This document shows positions 25,954 through 35,737 of a DNA stretch of 64,000 nt, piece by piece. A program made the translations under genes and the position numbers. The stretch is from contig NZ_KB899241.1 in assembly GCF_000378125.1 (NCBI RefSeq), forward strand, positions 1,649,652 through 1,713,651. The letters are read 5' to 3'. The notes below the pieces were generated by a model. The model did not search any database. It saw nothing but the letters and a program-made list of their open reading frames with translations, and had not been told where the DNA came from. Positions within the stretch are counted from its first letter, which is position 1, and every line of letters starts with the position of its first letter. Origin of the DNA: Rudaea cellulosilytica DSM 22992 (GTDB lineage: Bacteria > Pseudomonadota > Gammaproteobacteria > Xanthomonadales > Rhodanobacteraceae).

Positions 25954-26049
25954 GGCGGGGTGGGCGGCTCGGAGGCGAAATGCAGCAGGGAGGAATGTAC
26001 AAGAGCGCGCCTGCAAAAACCTACTGCGCTCGAATCCACGGGCGCCGGT

Positions 26050-26376
26050 TCAAGGGTGCGGCGGCTTTGTCTGCGTTTCGATCCATGCCAGATACGGCGC
26101 ATGCGCGGCGGCGATGTCGATAGCGACGACTTCGGGCAATTCGTAGGGGTGCAGGGCGAGGATGCGCTCGCGCAACGCATCGAAACGTTCGCGCGTGGTC
26201 TTGATGATGAGCAGCTGCTCTTCCTCGCGGTGGAGAAGGCCTTGCCAGCGGTAGGTCGAGATCAGTCCCGGGAGGCGGTTGATGCAGGCGGCGAGGCGTT
26301 CTTCGACGAGCACGGTCGCGATGCGCTGGCCGGTTTGCGCGTCGGGGCAGGTGCATAACGCTATGATCGCGGTCAT
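26050..26376 (-). CDS. cutA: Divalent-cation tolerance protein CutA
   Basis: A 108-residue CutA1-family protein that forms trimers of ferredoxin-like fold. Conserved segments are RIATVLVEERLAACINRLPG (~residues 16-35), STYRWQGLLHREEEQLLIIKT (~38-58) and HPYELPEVVAIDI (~75-87). The family is linked to copper tolerance and to anchoring membrane proteins, but its molecular role is still unclear. The start at 26376 is chosen over an upstream ATG at 26397 because the family begins there. It is divergent from the next gene with only 19 bp between start codons. Confidence 0.9.
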   Translation of the reverse strand: MTAIIALCTCPDAQTGQRIATVLVEERLAACINRLPGLISTYRWQGLLHREEEQLLIIKTTRERFDALRERILALHPYELPEVVAIDIAAAHAPYLAWIETQTKPPHP

Positions 26377-26395
26377 GTCGGATGAGGAAGCAACC

Positions 26396-27298
26396 ATGGT
26401 CGTGTACGTATCCTGCCGCGAAAAAATCCTGCGTCAACCCGTTGTCCCGCTCAGCATCGCACAAGTGCTCGTGGCACTGGCTTGTTTTTGCGCCGCGCAG
26501 CTTGCCTTTGCGGCTGGCGCGTCGCCGGAAATCAACATCGCGACCTACAACCTGCGCCTCAATACCGCGTCCGACGGCGCAAATGCTTGGCCGCATCGTG
26601 TCGACGCGGTCAGGGCGCTGATCCGCTACCACGAGTTCGACATCGTCGGCACGCAGGAAGGGCTGCCCGAGCAGATCACGGATCTCGACGCGATGCCGGG
26701 CTTCGCTCACGTCGGCATCGGCCGCGACGACGGCAAGGACGCCGGCGAGCATTCGGCAATCTACTACCGCACGGCGCGTTTCGAGGTCGAGAAGCATGGT
26801 GACTACTGGCTAAGCGAAACACCGGATCGCCCCTCCAAAGGCTGGGACGCGAAGTGCTGCAACCGCATCGCGAGCTGGGCGAAATTTCACGATCGCGTCA
26901 ACGGCAGGCGCTTCTTCGTCTTCAACGTGCACTTCGACCACCAGGGCGAAGTCGCGCGGCGCGAGTCGGCCAAGCTGATGCTGCGCAAGATGCGCGAGAT
27001 CGCGGGCAACGCCACGATGATCTGCATTGGGGACTTCAATTCGACGCCCGAGACCGAGCAGATCCAGACGATGAAGACGGCATTGCGTGACGCGCGCGAA
27101 GTCAGCGCCGAGCCGGCGTACGGCCCGCAGGGCACGTTCGAGGATTTCAAGCTCGACTCGAAGCTGCCCGAGCGCATCGACTACATCTTCGTCGGCCGCG
27201 GCGTCGAGGTGCTCAAGTATGCGACGCTGACCGACAGCGTTGAGGCGCGGTTCCCATCGGACCACCTTCCGGTCGTGGCAAGGGTTCGCTTGCCGTAA
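26396..27298 (+). CDS. Exported endonuclease/exonuclease/phosphatase-family protein
   Basis: A ~300-residue protein with a long N-terminal hydrophobic signal (SIAQVLVALACFCAAQLAFA, ~residues 19-38) and an EEP domain. Motifs include NIATYNLRLN (~45), a metal-binding Glu in GTQEGLPEQ (~83), the FNVHFDHQG (~180) His/Asp, GDFNSTPET (~215) and the C-terminal catalytic SDHLPVVARV (~291). Exported EEP proteins cleave phosphodiesters or phosphomonoesters, for example nucleic acids, sphingolipids or inositol phosphates. The ATG with GAGGAAG six bases upstream sets the start. Confidence 0.8.
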   Translation: MVVYVSCREKILRQPVVPLSIAQVLVALACFCAAQLAFAAGASPEINIATYNLRLNTASDGANAWPHRVDAVRALIRYHEFDIVGTQEGLPEQITDLDAMPGFAHVGIGRDDGKDAGEHSAIYYRTARFEVEKHGDYWLSETPDRPSKGWDAKCCNRIASWAKFHDRVNGRRFFVFNVHFDHQGEVARRESAKLMLRKMREIAGNATMICIGDFNSTPETEQIQTMKTALRDAREVSAEPAYGPQGTFEDFKLDSKLPERIDYIFVGRGVEVLKYATLTDSVEARFPSDHLPVVARVRLP

Positions 27299-27312
27299 AG
27301 CCTCGGCTGCGG

Positions 27313-28227
27313 TCAGGTTTTCAACAACTCGCCCGCGCCGAGCGCGAGCAATTCTTCCGCGACCTTGCGGCCTAGCGCCTCGGGCTCGGCGTCGAAGGGG
27401 GTCGCGCCCGAAGCGCGGATCAGCCGTCCGTTCGCGGCGTCGCCGACGAGGCCGTGCAACTGCAGGCCGTATTCGGTTTCCACGCACCAGGCGGCGATCG
27501 GCACTTCGCAGTTGCCCTGCAGGTGCCGCGTCATCGCGCGTTCGGCGCCGGTGCAGCGCGCGGTCGCGGCATCGTGCAACGGTGCGATCAGCTCTGCGGT
27601 GCGCGCGTCGCCGGCGCGCAATTCCACGGCGATCGCGCCTTGCGCCGCGGCAGGCAGCCATTCCGGCGCGGCGAGCCGGCTTTTGATGCGCGCGCCAAGG
27701 CCGAGCCGTTCGAGACCGGCGCAGGCAAGTACGATCGCGTCGTAGTCGCCGGCGTCGAGCTTGGCCAGGCGCGTGTTGACGTTGCCGCGCAAGTCGAGCA
27801 ATTCGAGATCCGGGCGCAGCGCGCGCAGTTGCGCCTGGCGGCGCAGCGAGGACGTGCCGACGCGTGCTCCGCGCGGCAGTTCGTCGATACGGGAGAAGTT
27901 CGCGCTGACGAAGCCGTCGGCGGCATCGGCGCGTTCGAGCACGGCGCCGACTTCGAATCCGGCATCGAGCTCCATCGGCATGTCCTTGTACGAGTGCACG
28001 GCGATGTCGGCGCGGCGCTCGGCAAGCGCGACTTCGAGTTCCTTGAGGAACAGGCCCTTGCCGCCGATCTGCGCGAGCGGGCGATCGAGGATGCGGTCGC
28101 CGCGCGTCGTCATCGGCAGCAGTTCGACGCTCAGCTCGGGATGCGCGACGCGCAGGCGCGCGGCAACGTGTTCGGCCTGCCACAGGGCGAGCGCACTCTG
28201 GCGCGTGGCGATTCTGAGGATGTTCAT
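27313..28227 (-). CDS. hemC: Porphobilinogen deaminase (hydroxymethylbilane synthase)
   Basis: A 304-residue HemC that polymerises four porphobilinogens to hydroxymethylbilane in tetrapyrrole synthesis. N-terminal [19 protein letters not shown], the substrate-binding region [14 protein letters not shown] (~residues 78-91, in place of the more usual HSMKD) and [13 protein letters not shown] (~121-133) are clear. The Cys that carries the dipyrromethane cofactor is in [12 protein letters not shown] (~237). Its position downstream of algR on the same strand follows the algZ-algR-hemC order known from Pseudomonas and relatives. hemD, the usual next gene, is absent here. Confidence 0.95.
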   Translation of the reverse strand: MNILRIATRQSALALWQAEHVAARLRVAHPELSVELLPMTTRGDRILDRPLAQIGGKGLFLKELEVALAERRADIAVHSYKDMPMELDAGFEVGAVLERADAADGFVSANFSRIDELPRGARVGTSSLRRQAQLRALRPDLELLDLRGNVNTRLAKLDAGDYDAIVLACAGLERLGLGARIKSRLAAPEWLPAAAQGAIAVELRAGDARTAELIAPLHDAATARCTGAERAMTRHLQGNCEVPIAAWCVETEYGLQLHGLVGDAANGRLIRASGATPFDAEPEALGRKVAEELLALGAGELLKT

Positions 28228-28288
28228 CGGGGCATTTTATCGGCAGGCGTTGCGGCGGTCTCGTCCGCGAATGGTCTTAGCCGCCCTT

Positions 28289-28501
28289 GGGAACCTCTGA
28301 TTAACCGTAGCGAGCGAAGAGAATTTGTGCGTCGCCGGAGCGCAGGAACCGGAGTGTACAGTTGAGTACATGAGGATTACATGCCGCTCCTGCGGCATGC
28401 CCTGCGGGCCAGCTCCGCTGTTCGCTTTGGCATCCCTGCCTTCGCAGTCCGGGCACCGACGGCGCGCAACATCGAGCGCAGTAAGTTAAACAGAAGTTCC
28501 C
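28289..28501. repeat. Dispersed inverted-repeat element, copy A (213 bp)
   Basis: The ends GGGAACCTCTGATTAAC (28289-28305) and GTTAAACAGAAGTTCCC (28485-28501) are inverted repeats with two mismatches. Inside lie an inner hairpin TGTAC...GTACA (28355-28370) and a perfect hairpin CATGCCG...CGGCATG (28380-28399). The same element occurs at 35735, 43733 and 54315. The right end overlaps the 3' end of algR and supplies its TAA stop. It encodes no protein I can support. Confidence 0.8.
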
Positions 28502-29220
28502 TTGACGAACTTGCGCAATGCGGGCAGGTTGCGCCGGCTCACCTCGAGCTGTTCGTTGCTGTCGGCCAGGCGCACGAAAATGCGTTCGTCGCTCGTGCGC
28601 GAAAGACCGGCGATGCGGTTCTTGGCGACGAGGCAGTTGCGGTGGATGCGTACGAAGCGCTGCTCGAACTCGGCTTCGAGCGTCTTCAGCGATTCTTCGA
28701 TCAGCACCTCGCCACGCGCATGGTGCACACGAACGTACTTGTCGTCGGCGATCAGGTAGTCGATGTCCGCGACCGCCACCATGACCAGATTTCCGCGCAT
28801 GCGCGCGCACAGGTGCGTGCGCTGCGCGGACGCGGCGGAATGCAGCTTCGCCAGGGTCTGGCCGCTGTAGCGCTGCGCGCGCGCGAGCGCAGCCTGCAGG
28901 CGCTCGAGGCGGATCGGCTTGACCAGGTAGTCCACCGCATTCGCCTCGAACGCGGCGAGCGCATGTTTGTCGTAGGCGGTACAGAAGATCACTGCGGGCG
29001 CGGGATCGAGCGTGGCGAGGTGGTGTGCGGCTTCGAGGCCGTTCATCAGCGGCATGCTGATGTCGAGCAGCACAAGGTCGGGGGCAAGCTGCGCGGAAAG
29101 CTCGACCGCTGTGCGCCCGTCGCCGGTCTCGCCGAGCACCTCGATGCCGTCGAGTTCGGCGAGCAGGCTCGCCATGCGCGCGCGCGCGGGAGGTTCGTCG
29201 TCGACAATCAGGACCTTCAT
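28486..29220 (-). CDS. algR: LytTR-type response regulator AlgR
   Basis: A 244-residue response regulator. The receiver domain (residues 1-120) starts MKVLIVDDEPPARARM, has the phosphoacceptor Asp in DLVLLDISMPLMNG (~54), and Lys in YLVKPIRLERL (~105). The C-terminal LytTR DNA-binding domain follows (YLIADDKYVRVHHARGEV, ~162). Partnered in this locus by the LytS/AlgZ-type kinase at 29711-30793, although a small gene separates them. In Pseudomonas the pair controls alginate and type IV pilus genes; roles in this lineage are inferred. The last codons and stop (VKGTSV) come from the inverted-repeat element A, so the C-terminus was probably altered by it. Confidence 0.85.
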   Translation of the reverse strand: MKVLIVDDEPPARARMASLLAELDGIEVLGETGDGRTAVELSAQLAPDLVLLDISMPLMNGLEAAHHLATLDPAPAVIFCTAYDKHALAAFEANAVDYLVKPIRLERLQAALARAQRYSGQTLAKLHSAASAQRTHLCARMRGNLVMVAVADIDYLIADDKYVRVHHARGEVLIEESLKTLEAEFEQRFVRIHRNCLVAKNRIAGLSRTSDERIFVRLADSNEQLEVSRRNLPALRKFVKGTSV

Positions 29221-29333
29221 CGTTGGCGAGAGCGTGGCGTCACCGTCATGGAGCGCCCATTCTAGCCCGTATTTCCGCAGCGTTCCGGCTGCGGAAAAAA
29301 ACCGGGATTGCCCGATCCGATCCGGCGTCGGGT

Positions 29334-29606
29334 TTACTGCTTCGGCTTTTCCTTCTTGCCCCCGACCAACTTTGTCGCTTCCGCCACGCACTGTTTCAAC
29401 TTTTGCTTGCCGGACAGGCCGACCATGTTGTCGCAGCAACGCTGGATTTCCGCATCGGTGCGCGCCTTGTAGGCATCGCCCGTGCAAAGCGCTGCTGCCT
29501 TGTTGGGATCGCTCATGCCATCGGCGTGTGTCGGCGAGGACATCGTCAGCGACGCGCTGGCGGCAGCGAAAACGAATGCGCAGGTGCGCAGGTTCGGAAC
29601 GTGCAT
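29334..29606 (-). CDS. Small secreted cysteine-containing protein of unknown function
   Basis: A 90-residue frame with a plausible signal peptide (RTCAFVFAAASASLTMSSPT, ~residues 7-26) ending near THADG. The mature part has four cysteines (LCTGDA, RCCDN, KQCVAEA), compatible with two disulfides, and a Lys-rich tail (GGKKEKPKQ). It lies between the sensor kinase and algR on the same strand with gaps of about 104 and 113 bp. I do not recognise a family. The signal peptide and paired cysteines argue it is real. Confidence 0.55.
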   Translation of the reverse strand: MHVPNLRTCAFVFAAASASLTMSSPTHADGMSDPNKAAALCTGDAYKARTDAEIQRCCDNMVGLSGKQKLKQCVAEATKLVGGKKEKPKQ

Positions 29607-29710
29607 GAGGGGCTCCTTCGAAAGGTGGATTCAGATCCGCGGACGGACGTCGTTTGTCGTGGCCGGCAGCGGCCCGACAAACTCTGTAGCGGAAAAAGCG
29701 CGCAATCGGC

Positions 29711-30793
29711 TCACGCCGGGCGCGGCGACTCCGTGATTGGCAGTTCGGGCAGCCACAAGGCGACTTCGAAATCCTCGTCGCCCTCGTTCACTCTGAGCGC
29801 ACCGCGCCGGCCAAAGTGGTATTCGATCCGGCTGCGCGTGTTGGCGAGTGCCATGCCGTTTCGCGATGGTGCACGCGCGCCTTCAGCCGGGCGTGGGTTG
29901 GCGATCGTGATCGCGACGCCGTCGCCCTGTCGTCGCGCGCGCAGACTCACCGTGCCGCCGCCGGGCAACGGCTGGATGCCGTGGTGGATCGCGTTCTCGA
30001 CCAGCGGCTGCAGCAGCAGTGCCGGCACGGGCAGGTCTCCCGGAAGATCGGCGGCGAGATCGAACTGCACGTGCAGGCGTTCGCGCAGGCGCAGTTGTTC
30101 GATGGCGAGATAGCGCTGCGCGAGTTCGAGCTCCGCGGCGAGCGTAGACGGCTTGCCGTCGGCACCTAGCGCGGCGCGGAACAGGTCGGAAAGGTCCTCG
30201 ACCGCGCGTTCGGCCGCGACCGGTTCGGTGCGGATCAGGCTCGCGATCGTGTTCATGCTGTTGAACAGAAAATGCGGGCGGATGCGCGCTTGCAGCGCGT
30301 CGAGTCGCGTGCGCGCCTCGGCCTGCACGCGCGCGCGCCACTGCTCGATCACGTAGAAATAGCGCAGCAGCGCCGCGCCGATCAGTGCGCACAGGGCGAC
30401 GTTGCGCAACAGGAAGCGCCATTGATATTGCGCCGGCAAGGTCAGCTTCAAATTGAGCAACTGGTCGAGCACGAAGGCGAGCGCACTGCCGGTGAGCGTG
30501 ATCGCGAGCATCAGCAGGTAAGCGACGAGCACGCCGTGCAGGCGCGGCAGGCGCTGCAGCCACGCGCGCGCCTTGCACAGCACGACCACGCACAGCATCG
30601 CGATCCATTGTACGAACACGGTCACGGTGCCGAGTCGCGACAGCAGCGGCTGCGACTCGTCGCTCGGCGCGATCAGGATCACGAGCACGGTCAGCTCGGC
30701 AATGATCATAACCGCGACGATGACCGGCAGGCTGCAGAAATCCGGCAGCCACGAAGAATCGGGCGTCGACGTCGGCTTCGGTTGCGTGCTCAC
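29711..30793 (-). CDS. algZ: LytS/AlgZ-type sensor histidine kinase
   Basis: A 360-residue membrane kinase. Four hydrophobic segments occupy roughly residues 17-145 (VIVAVMIIAELTVLVILIA, a VTVFVQWIAMLCVVVL run and others). The phosphoacceptor His lies in RPHFLFNSMNTIASL (~174), the PF06580 signature, with the ATPase N-box in PLVENAIHHGIQPL (~265) and a late G-box LANTRSRIEYHFG (~322). It belongs to the group of AlgZ/FimS kinases that lack many classical motifs, and it pairs with AlgR. Gene order with hemC supports the label. Confidence 0.8.
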   Translation of the reverse strand: MSTQPKPTSTPDSSWLPDFCSLPVIVAVMIIAELTVLVILIAPSDESQPLLSRLGTVTVFVQWIAMLCVVVLCKARAWLQRLPRLHGVLVAYLLMLAITLTGSALAFVLDQLLNLKLTLPAQYQWRFLLRNVALCALIGAALLRYFYVIEQWRARVQAEARTRLDALQARIRPHFLFNSMNTIASLIRTEPVAAERAVEDLSDLFRAALGADGKPSTLAAELELAQRYLAIEQLRLRERLHVQFDLAADLPGDLPVPALLLQPLVENAIHHGIQPLPGGGTVSLRARRQGDGVAITIANPRPAEGARAPSRNGMALANTRSRIEYHFGRRGALRVNEGDEDFEVALWLPELPITESPRPA

Positions 30794-30809
30794 GCGGGCT
30801 TCGCGGCTG

Positions 30810-31472
30810 TCAGCTCAGGCGTGCGCCGAGCCAGCGGCGCAGGTCGGCGATTTCCTCGGCGCAGACCTGGTGCGCCATCGGATAACTATGCCATTCGACC
30901 GCATAACCGAGGCGTTGCAGCGCATCGCGGCTCATCTCGCCGAGGCGCAGCGGCACGATCGGATCGACCGTGCCGTGGCCCATGAAAATGGGAATCGCGC
31001 GATTCGCCGGCACGATTTCCACGTCGGTCTTCTCGGCCATCGGCAGGTAGGTCGACAGCGCCATGATACCGCCGAGCTTTTGCGCGTGACGCAGGCCGCC
31101 GGCGAGCGCGATCGCGCCGCCCTGCGAGAAGCCGGCGAGGATGATGTTTTCGCCGACTATCCCGCGCGCGACTTCGCGCGCGATCAACTCGTCGAGTTGC
31201 GCGATCGATGCACGCATGCCGGCCTCGTCCTGCTTCTGCGCAATCTCCATGCCGGTGATGTCGTACCACGCGCGCATCGGCATGCCGCCATTGACCGTCA
31301 CCGGCCGCACCGGCGCATGTGGAAACACGAAGCGCAGTGCGGGCCATGCGCGGTCGACGAGTTCGGGCACGATCGGCTCGAAATCGTGCCCGTCGGCGCC
31401 GAGGCCGTGCAGCCAGATCACCGCGTGTTTCGGATCGGCGGCGGTTTCGATTTCAACGGTTGGTAGGGGCAT
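30810..31472 (-). CDS. Phospholipase/carboxylesterase-family serine hydrolase
   Basis: A 220-residue alpha/beta hydrolase of the Abhydrolase_2 group (acyl-protein thioesterase/carboxylesterase). VIWLHGLGADGHDF (~residues 17-30) forms the oxyanion region, the nucleophile Ser is in ILAGFSQGGAIAL (~110-122), an Asp in GTVDPIVP (~167) and the His in YPMAHQVCAEEI (~200). It is likely a cytoplasmic esterase acting on acyl esters or thioesters. The first ATG of the domain (31472) is used although the frame extends upstream. It ends 16 bp before the algZ start on the same strand. Confidence 0.85.
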   Translation of the reverse strand: MPLPTVEIETAADPKHAVIWLHGLGADGHDFEPIVPELVDRAWPALRFVFPHAPVRPVTVNGGMPMRAWYDITGMEIAQKQDEAGMRASIAQLDELIAREVARGIVGENIILAGFSQGGAIALAGGLRHAQKLGGIMALSTYLPMAEKTDVEIVPANRAIPIFMGHGTVDPIVPLRLGEMSRDALQRLGYAVEWHSYPMAHQVCAEEIADLRRWLGARLS

Positions 31473-31698
31473 GCACGACGAGGCCGGAATGAGGAATTGA
31501 GTGGGGAGCTTACCTAGAACCTTCGTCCCCGCAAAACTCGGCAGCGAAGACCGGGCGCAGAAACGGAGTTTTGCAGGCGGTGGCTGTCCAGGTTCCGCTG
31601 GTGCCGGCATGACCGTGGCAGGCAGCGGGTGACACCTTTCACTTGTGCAGGTATCCGCGTCCGCTATTCTGCGCCCCTCGCACAACCGGACTTCCCGC

Positions 31699-32754
31699 AT
31701 GCTTCGTCGCCTGTTCGTCTTCTTCGCCGCCGTGCTGTTCTTCGTCTCTGCGCTCGCCCATGCGCGCGGCGTGAACGGTGTCGGCGTGGCGGCCGTGCGC
31801 ATCCCCGATCCGGTCAACGGTGGCCAGACCGACGGCTTCGTGTTCTATCCCGCGAAGCAGCCGACGCGCGGCACGACGGAAATGGGACCTTACGATGTCG
31901 CCGCAACGGTGGATGCCGCGGCGATTCCCGGAGCGAAGCCGCTGGTGGTGATTTCGCACGGCAACGGCGGCAGCGCGCTCGGCCATCACGACTTGGCGAC
32001 GTATCTCGCGGCGCGCGGGTTCATCGTTGCCACGCTCAATCATCCCAAAGACTATTTTCGTGATACGAGCGGCGTAGGCCATATCGAAGTACTGGCCGGT
32101 CGCGCGATCCAGGTAAAGGCCGTGATCACGATGCTGCTCGCCGATCCGCGCTGGAAGGCCTTGATCGATCCCGGCCGAATCGGTGTGGGCGGTTTCTCCG
32201 CCGGAGGCTACACAAGCCTGCTCGTCGCCGGGGCGAAGCCGAAGTTCGATCGCTTCATCGGCTTTTGCGAACGTTATCCCCAAGACGCCGACGTCTGCGG
32301 CCATGCCGACGAGTTCAAGGCCGCCGCCGCGAACGAGGGGCTGACCTTGCAGCAGGTGTTCGACGGTATGCAAGGCCAGTTCGGCCGCTATGGCGACACG
32401 GCCGACCCGCGCGTAAAGGCGGCATTCGCGATGGCACCGCTCAGCCTGATCTTCGACGAAACCGGCTTCGAGCGCGTGCGCATTCCGGTCTTTCTTTATT
32501 ACGGCGAGAATGACCAGGTGCTGCCGCCGGAGGCAAACGCAAAGCATATCCGGCCGCTGATCAAGACCCTGGTCGGCGTGAAGGAAATTCCGAATGCCGA
32601 CCACTGGGTGTTTCTGCCGCCGTGCTCGCCGGCGTTGGCCAAGGATATCGAGCGCATGTGTCACGATCCGGCAGGCGTCGACCGCGCCGCGGCGCATGTG
32701 CAGATCAATGCGGATGCGTTCGCGTTCTTCCGCAAAACCTTGGGCGTGCATTGA
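31699..32754 (+). CDS. Exported alpha/beta hydrolase (dienelactone hydrolase-like)
   Basis: A ~351-residue secreted hydrolase with a signal peptide at residues 1-23 (LRRLFVFFAAVLFFVSALAHA). The core has VVISHGNGGSALGHHDLATY (~84-103), the nucleophile in IGVGGFSAGGYTSLL (~164-178), an Asp in GENDQVLPP (~272) and a probable His in NADHWVFLPP (~296). It resembles the predicted dienelactone hydrolase group (COG4188), whose true substrates are various esters. The start is the ATG directly before the signal. Confidence 0.8.
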   Translation: MLRRLFVFFAAVLFFVSALAHARGVNGVGVAAVRIPDPVNGGQTDGFVFYPAKQPTRGTTEMGPYDVAATVDAAAIPGAKPLVVISHGNGGSALGHHDLATYLAARGFIVATLNHPKDYFRDTSGVGHIEVLAGRAIQVKAVITMLLADPRWKALIDPGRIGVGGFSAGGYTSLLVAGAKPKFDRFIGFCERYPQDADVCGHADEFKAAAANEGLTLQQVFDGMQGQFGRYGDTADPRVKAAFAMAPLSLIFDETGFERVRIPVFLYYGENDQVLPPEANAKHIRPLIKTLVGVKEIPNADHWVFLPPCSPALAKDIERMCHDPAGVDRAAAHVQINADAFAFFRKTLGVH

Positions 32755-32913
32755 CGCTTTTTTCGGCGCGCGAGAGGTTTGACGGTCTCGGGACGATTGG
32801 TTTGAGGTCGGGCTACATCGCTATCTGTCTTTGAGGAGACATGACTTTCGGCCGCTTGCTTGGATGCAGGCCTCGGCTATGCTGCGCGCTTTGCGCGCAA
32901 CCGGGATTCACGC

Positions 32914-35382
32914 ATGCCACGCCGTCTGCTCAGCCTCCTTACCGCTTCGCTCGTCTTCGCCTCCGCAGCGGCGCAGGCCGATACCGCATCCACGGCGTCC
33001 GCAGCACTGACCCTGGAAACGATCATGGCCGACCCGGCCTGGATCGGCGCCGCGCCGCAGCAGCCGTACTGGTCTGCCGACGGCAAGGCGGTCTACTACT
33101 CGGCCCGGCGCGGGACCACAGCGATAGTCGACCTGCATCGCATCGACCTCGCCGCAGGCAAAGATCAAGTCGTCGATGGCGCCGCGATGGCGACGAGCGA
33201 CGGCAGCGATGCGGTTTACGACCTCGCCGGTACGCGCGCGGCGTTCGCGCGCAACGGCGACATCTTCGTGCGCGACCTGCGCAATGGCGCGCTGAGCCAG
33301 GTCACGCGCACGCCGGAGCGGGAATCCGCGCCGCAGTTCTCCGCCGATGGGCGCATGTTGAGCTTCCGTTCTGGCAACGACTGGTTCGTGCACGATCTCG
33401 CCAGTCACGTGACCGCACCGGCCGCCGTGCTCAAGGCCGAGAAGGATCCCGAGGCCAAACCGGCCGACGACGACCTGCGCGATTTCCAGCTGCGCACGTT
33501 CTCGACGTTGTCGAAGCTCAAGGCCGACAAGGACGCACGCCGCGAACATGCGGAGGAAATGCGCCGCGCCGATTCGACGCGTGCGAGCGCGCCGTTCTTC
33601 CTCGGCGACGAGGTGAAGCTGCTCGACACGGAGCTTTCGCCCGACGGGCGCTGGCTGCTCGTGGTGACGATGGCGAAGAAACACGACGAGGGCCGCCGCG
33701 GCGAGTTGACCCGCTATGTCACGGAATCCGGCTACGAGGAGCCGGAGAAGGAGCGCATACGCGTCGGTCGCAATGCGCCGGCACCGCAGTCGCTGCAGTT
33801 GCTCGACCTCGTCGCGCACAAGGCGTATCCGCTCGCCCTCGACGAGCTGCCCGGCATCCATGACGATCCGCTCAAGAGCGTGCGCGAGGAGAACACCAAG
33901 GCTGCAAGCAAGGCCGGCGCCGCGGAGAAAACCGATGCGCAAAAGAAGGAAAAGGCGGCGGACAAACCGAAGCAGCGCGGCGTGCGCATCGTCTCCAACG
34001 CCGATGACGGCGGTGGCGGCGGCATCGTCTGGAGCCGTGACGGCCAAGCGCTTGCGATCCAGTTGCGCGCGATCGACAACAAGGACCGCTGGATCGCGAC
34101 GGTCGACCTCGCCGCGCACAAGCTCGTGCCGCAGCATCGCCTGACCGACCCGGCCTGGATCAACTGGAATTTCAACGAATTCGGATTCCTGCGCGACGAG
34201 CGCACGCTGTGGTACGAGTCGGAGGAGGCCGGTTATGCGCATTTGTATACCAAAGCGGCGGGCGCCAAGGCTGCGGCGCTGACGAGCGGAAAATTCGAGG
34301 TCTCGCATCCGCAACTGTCGACCGACGGGAAATGGTTCTACCTGCGCGCGAATGCCGAAGCACCCTACGCCTATGATGTCTACCGTGTGCCAGCGGCCGG
34401 CGGCAAACTCGAGCGCGTAACCCAGTACAAGGGCATGCAGGATTTCGCCCTGAGTCATGACGACAGGCAATTGCTCGTCACCCATTCGTCGAGCTACGTG
34501 CCGGCGCAACTCGCGATCGCCAATGCCGACGGCGCTGGCACTCCGCGAGAACTCGGTGACACGCGCAGTGCGGCGTTCGCCGGCATGACCTGGCTTGCGC
34601 CGGAGATCGTCGAAGTGCCGTCAACGCACTTCAAGGGCGTCATTCATGCGAAGTTATACAAGCCTGCGAATGCGGACAAGTCCGCGAAGCGTCCCGCGGT
34701 GGTCTTCGTCCATGGCGCCGGCTACCTGCAGAACGTGCACCTGCAGTATCCGGCATATTTCCGCGAGCAGATGTTCCACAACCTGCTCGTGCAGAAGGGC
34801 TATGTCGTCATCGACATGGACTACCGCGGTTCGGAAGGCTACGGTCGCGACTGGCGCACGGCGATCTACCGGCAGATGGGCCACCCGGAACTCGAAGACC
34901 TGCTCGACGGCAAGAAGTATCTCGTCGACCACGCCAATGTCGATCCGAAACGCGTCGGCATCTACGGCGGTTCGTACGGCGGCTTCATGACCCTGATGGC
35001 GCTGTTCCGCGCGCCGGGCGAGTTCGCCGCGGGCGCCGCGCTGCGTCCCGTCACCGACTGGATGCAGTACAACCATGAGTACACCTCGAACATCCTCAAC
35101 ACGCCGCAGGACGATCCGATCGCCTACAAACGTTCGTCGCCGATCGAATTCGCCGACGGCCTGCGCGATCCGCTGCTGATCTGCCATGGCGTGATCGACG
35201 ACAACGTGTTGTTCGAGGACTCGATGCGCCTGTACCAACGCCTGATCGAGCTGCACAAGGACGGTTTCACGATCTCTCCCTATGCACTCGATCGTCACGG
35301 CTTCACCAATGCCGATTCATGGCTGGACGAGTACAAGCGTATCTACCGGCTTTTCGAGCAGAATATCGGCCAGAAAAACTGA
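32914..35382 (+). CDS. S9-family serine peptidase (prolyl oligopeptidase/DPP IV-like), exported
   Basis: A ~822-residue exported peptidase. Signal peptide [20 protein letters not shown], then an N-terminal beta-propeller (~residues 30-560) and a C-terminal alpha/beta hydrolase domain. The catalytic Ser is in [13 protein letters not shown] (~690), the Asp in [11 protein letters not shown] (~765) and the His in [10 protein letters not shown] (~796). A charged, Lys/Ala-rich insertion near residue 330-350 probably forms a surface loop. Family members cut oligopeptides after Pro or other residues in the periplasm. The first ATG of the signal (32914) is chosen. Confidence 0.9.
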   Translation: MPRRLLSLLTASLVFASAAAQADTASTASAALTLETIMADPAWIGAAPQQPYWSADGKAVYYSARRGTTAIVDLHRIDLAAGKDQVVDGAAMATSDGSDAVYDLAGTRAAFARNGDIFVRDLRNGALSQVTRTPERESAPQFSADGRMLSFRSGNDWFVHDLASHVTAPAAVLKAEKDPEAKPADDDLRDFQLRTFSTLSKLKADKDARREHAEEMRRADSTRASAPFFLGDEVKLLDTELSPDGRWLLVVTMAKKHDEGRRGELTRYVTESGYEEPEKERIRVGRNAPAPQSLQLLDLVAHKAYPLALDELPGIHDDPLKSVREENTKAASKAGAAEKTDAQKKEKAADKPKQRGVRIVSNADDGGGGGIVWSRDGQALAIQLRAIDNKDRWIATVDLAAHKLVPQHRLTDPAWINWNFNEFGFLRDERTLWYESEEAGYAHLYTKAAGAKAAALTSGKFEVSHPQLSTDGKWFYLRANAEAPYAYDVYRVPAAGGKLERVTQYKGMQDFALSHDDRQLLVTHSSSYVPAQLAIANADGAGTPRELGDTRSAAFAGMTWLAPEIVEVPSTHFKGVIHAKLYKPANADKSAKRPAVVFVHGAGYLQNVHLQYPAYFREQMFHNLLVQKGYVVIDMDYRGSEGYGRDWRTAIYRQMGHPELEDLLDGKKYLVDHANVDPKRVGIYGGSYGGFMTLMALFRAPGEFAAGAALRPVTDWMQYNHEYTSNILNTPQDDPIAYKRSSPIEFADGLRDPLLICHGVIDDNVLFEDSMRLYQRLIELHKDGFTISPYALDRHGFTNADSWLDEYKRIYRLFEQNIGQKN

Positions 35383-35395
35383 GGGGCGCGTCGAG

Positions 35396-35737
35396 ATGAG
35401 CGATCTGCCGCGTTGCCCGAAATGCAATTCCGAATACACCTACGTCGACGGTGAGCTGTATGTCTGCCCCGAATGCGCGCACGAGTGGCCGCAGCAGGCC
35501 GTGGCGGAAGCCGTCGAGGAAGCGCGCGTCGTGCGCGATGCGGTCGGCAACGTCCTCGCCGACGGCGACACGGTGACCGTGATCAAGGATCTCAAGGTCA
35601 AAGGCTCTTCGTCGGTGGTCAAGGTCGGCACCAAGGTGAAGAACATCCGTCTCGTCGACGGCGATCACGACATCGACTGCAGAGTCGAGGGCATCGGTCA
35701 GATGGGCTTGAAATCGGAGTTCGTGAAGAAAGCCTAG
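35396..35737 (+). CDS. PhnA/YjdM-like zinc-ribbon protein
   Basis: A 113-residue protein with an N-terminal zinc ribbon ([10 protein letters not shown] and CPECAHEW, residues 7-30) and a C-terminal SH3-like domain ([17 protein letters not shown] to [20 protein letters not shown]). It matches the PhnA/YjdM family, historically called alkylphosphonate utilisation proteins but without a proved role in phosphonate breakdown. It follows the S9 peptidase by 13 bp. Its TAG stop lies within the terminal repeat of element B, so the 3' end borders a repeat insertion. Confidence 0.85.
   Translation: MSDLPRCPKCNSEYTYVDGELYVCPECAHEWPQQAVAEAVEEARVVRDAVGNVLADGDTVTVIKDLKVKGSSSVVKVGTKVKNIRLVDGDHDIDCRVEGIGQMGLKSEFVKKA

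Noticed and set aside
32908-34509. Minus-strand frame of about 530 codons opposite the S9 peptidase
   Set aside because: Same reasoning: a full S9 peptidase with catalytic triad occupies the plus strand.
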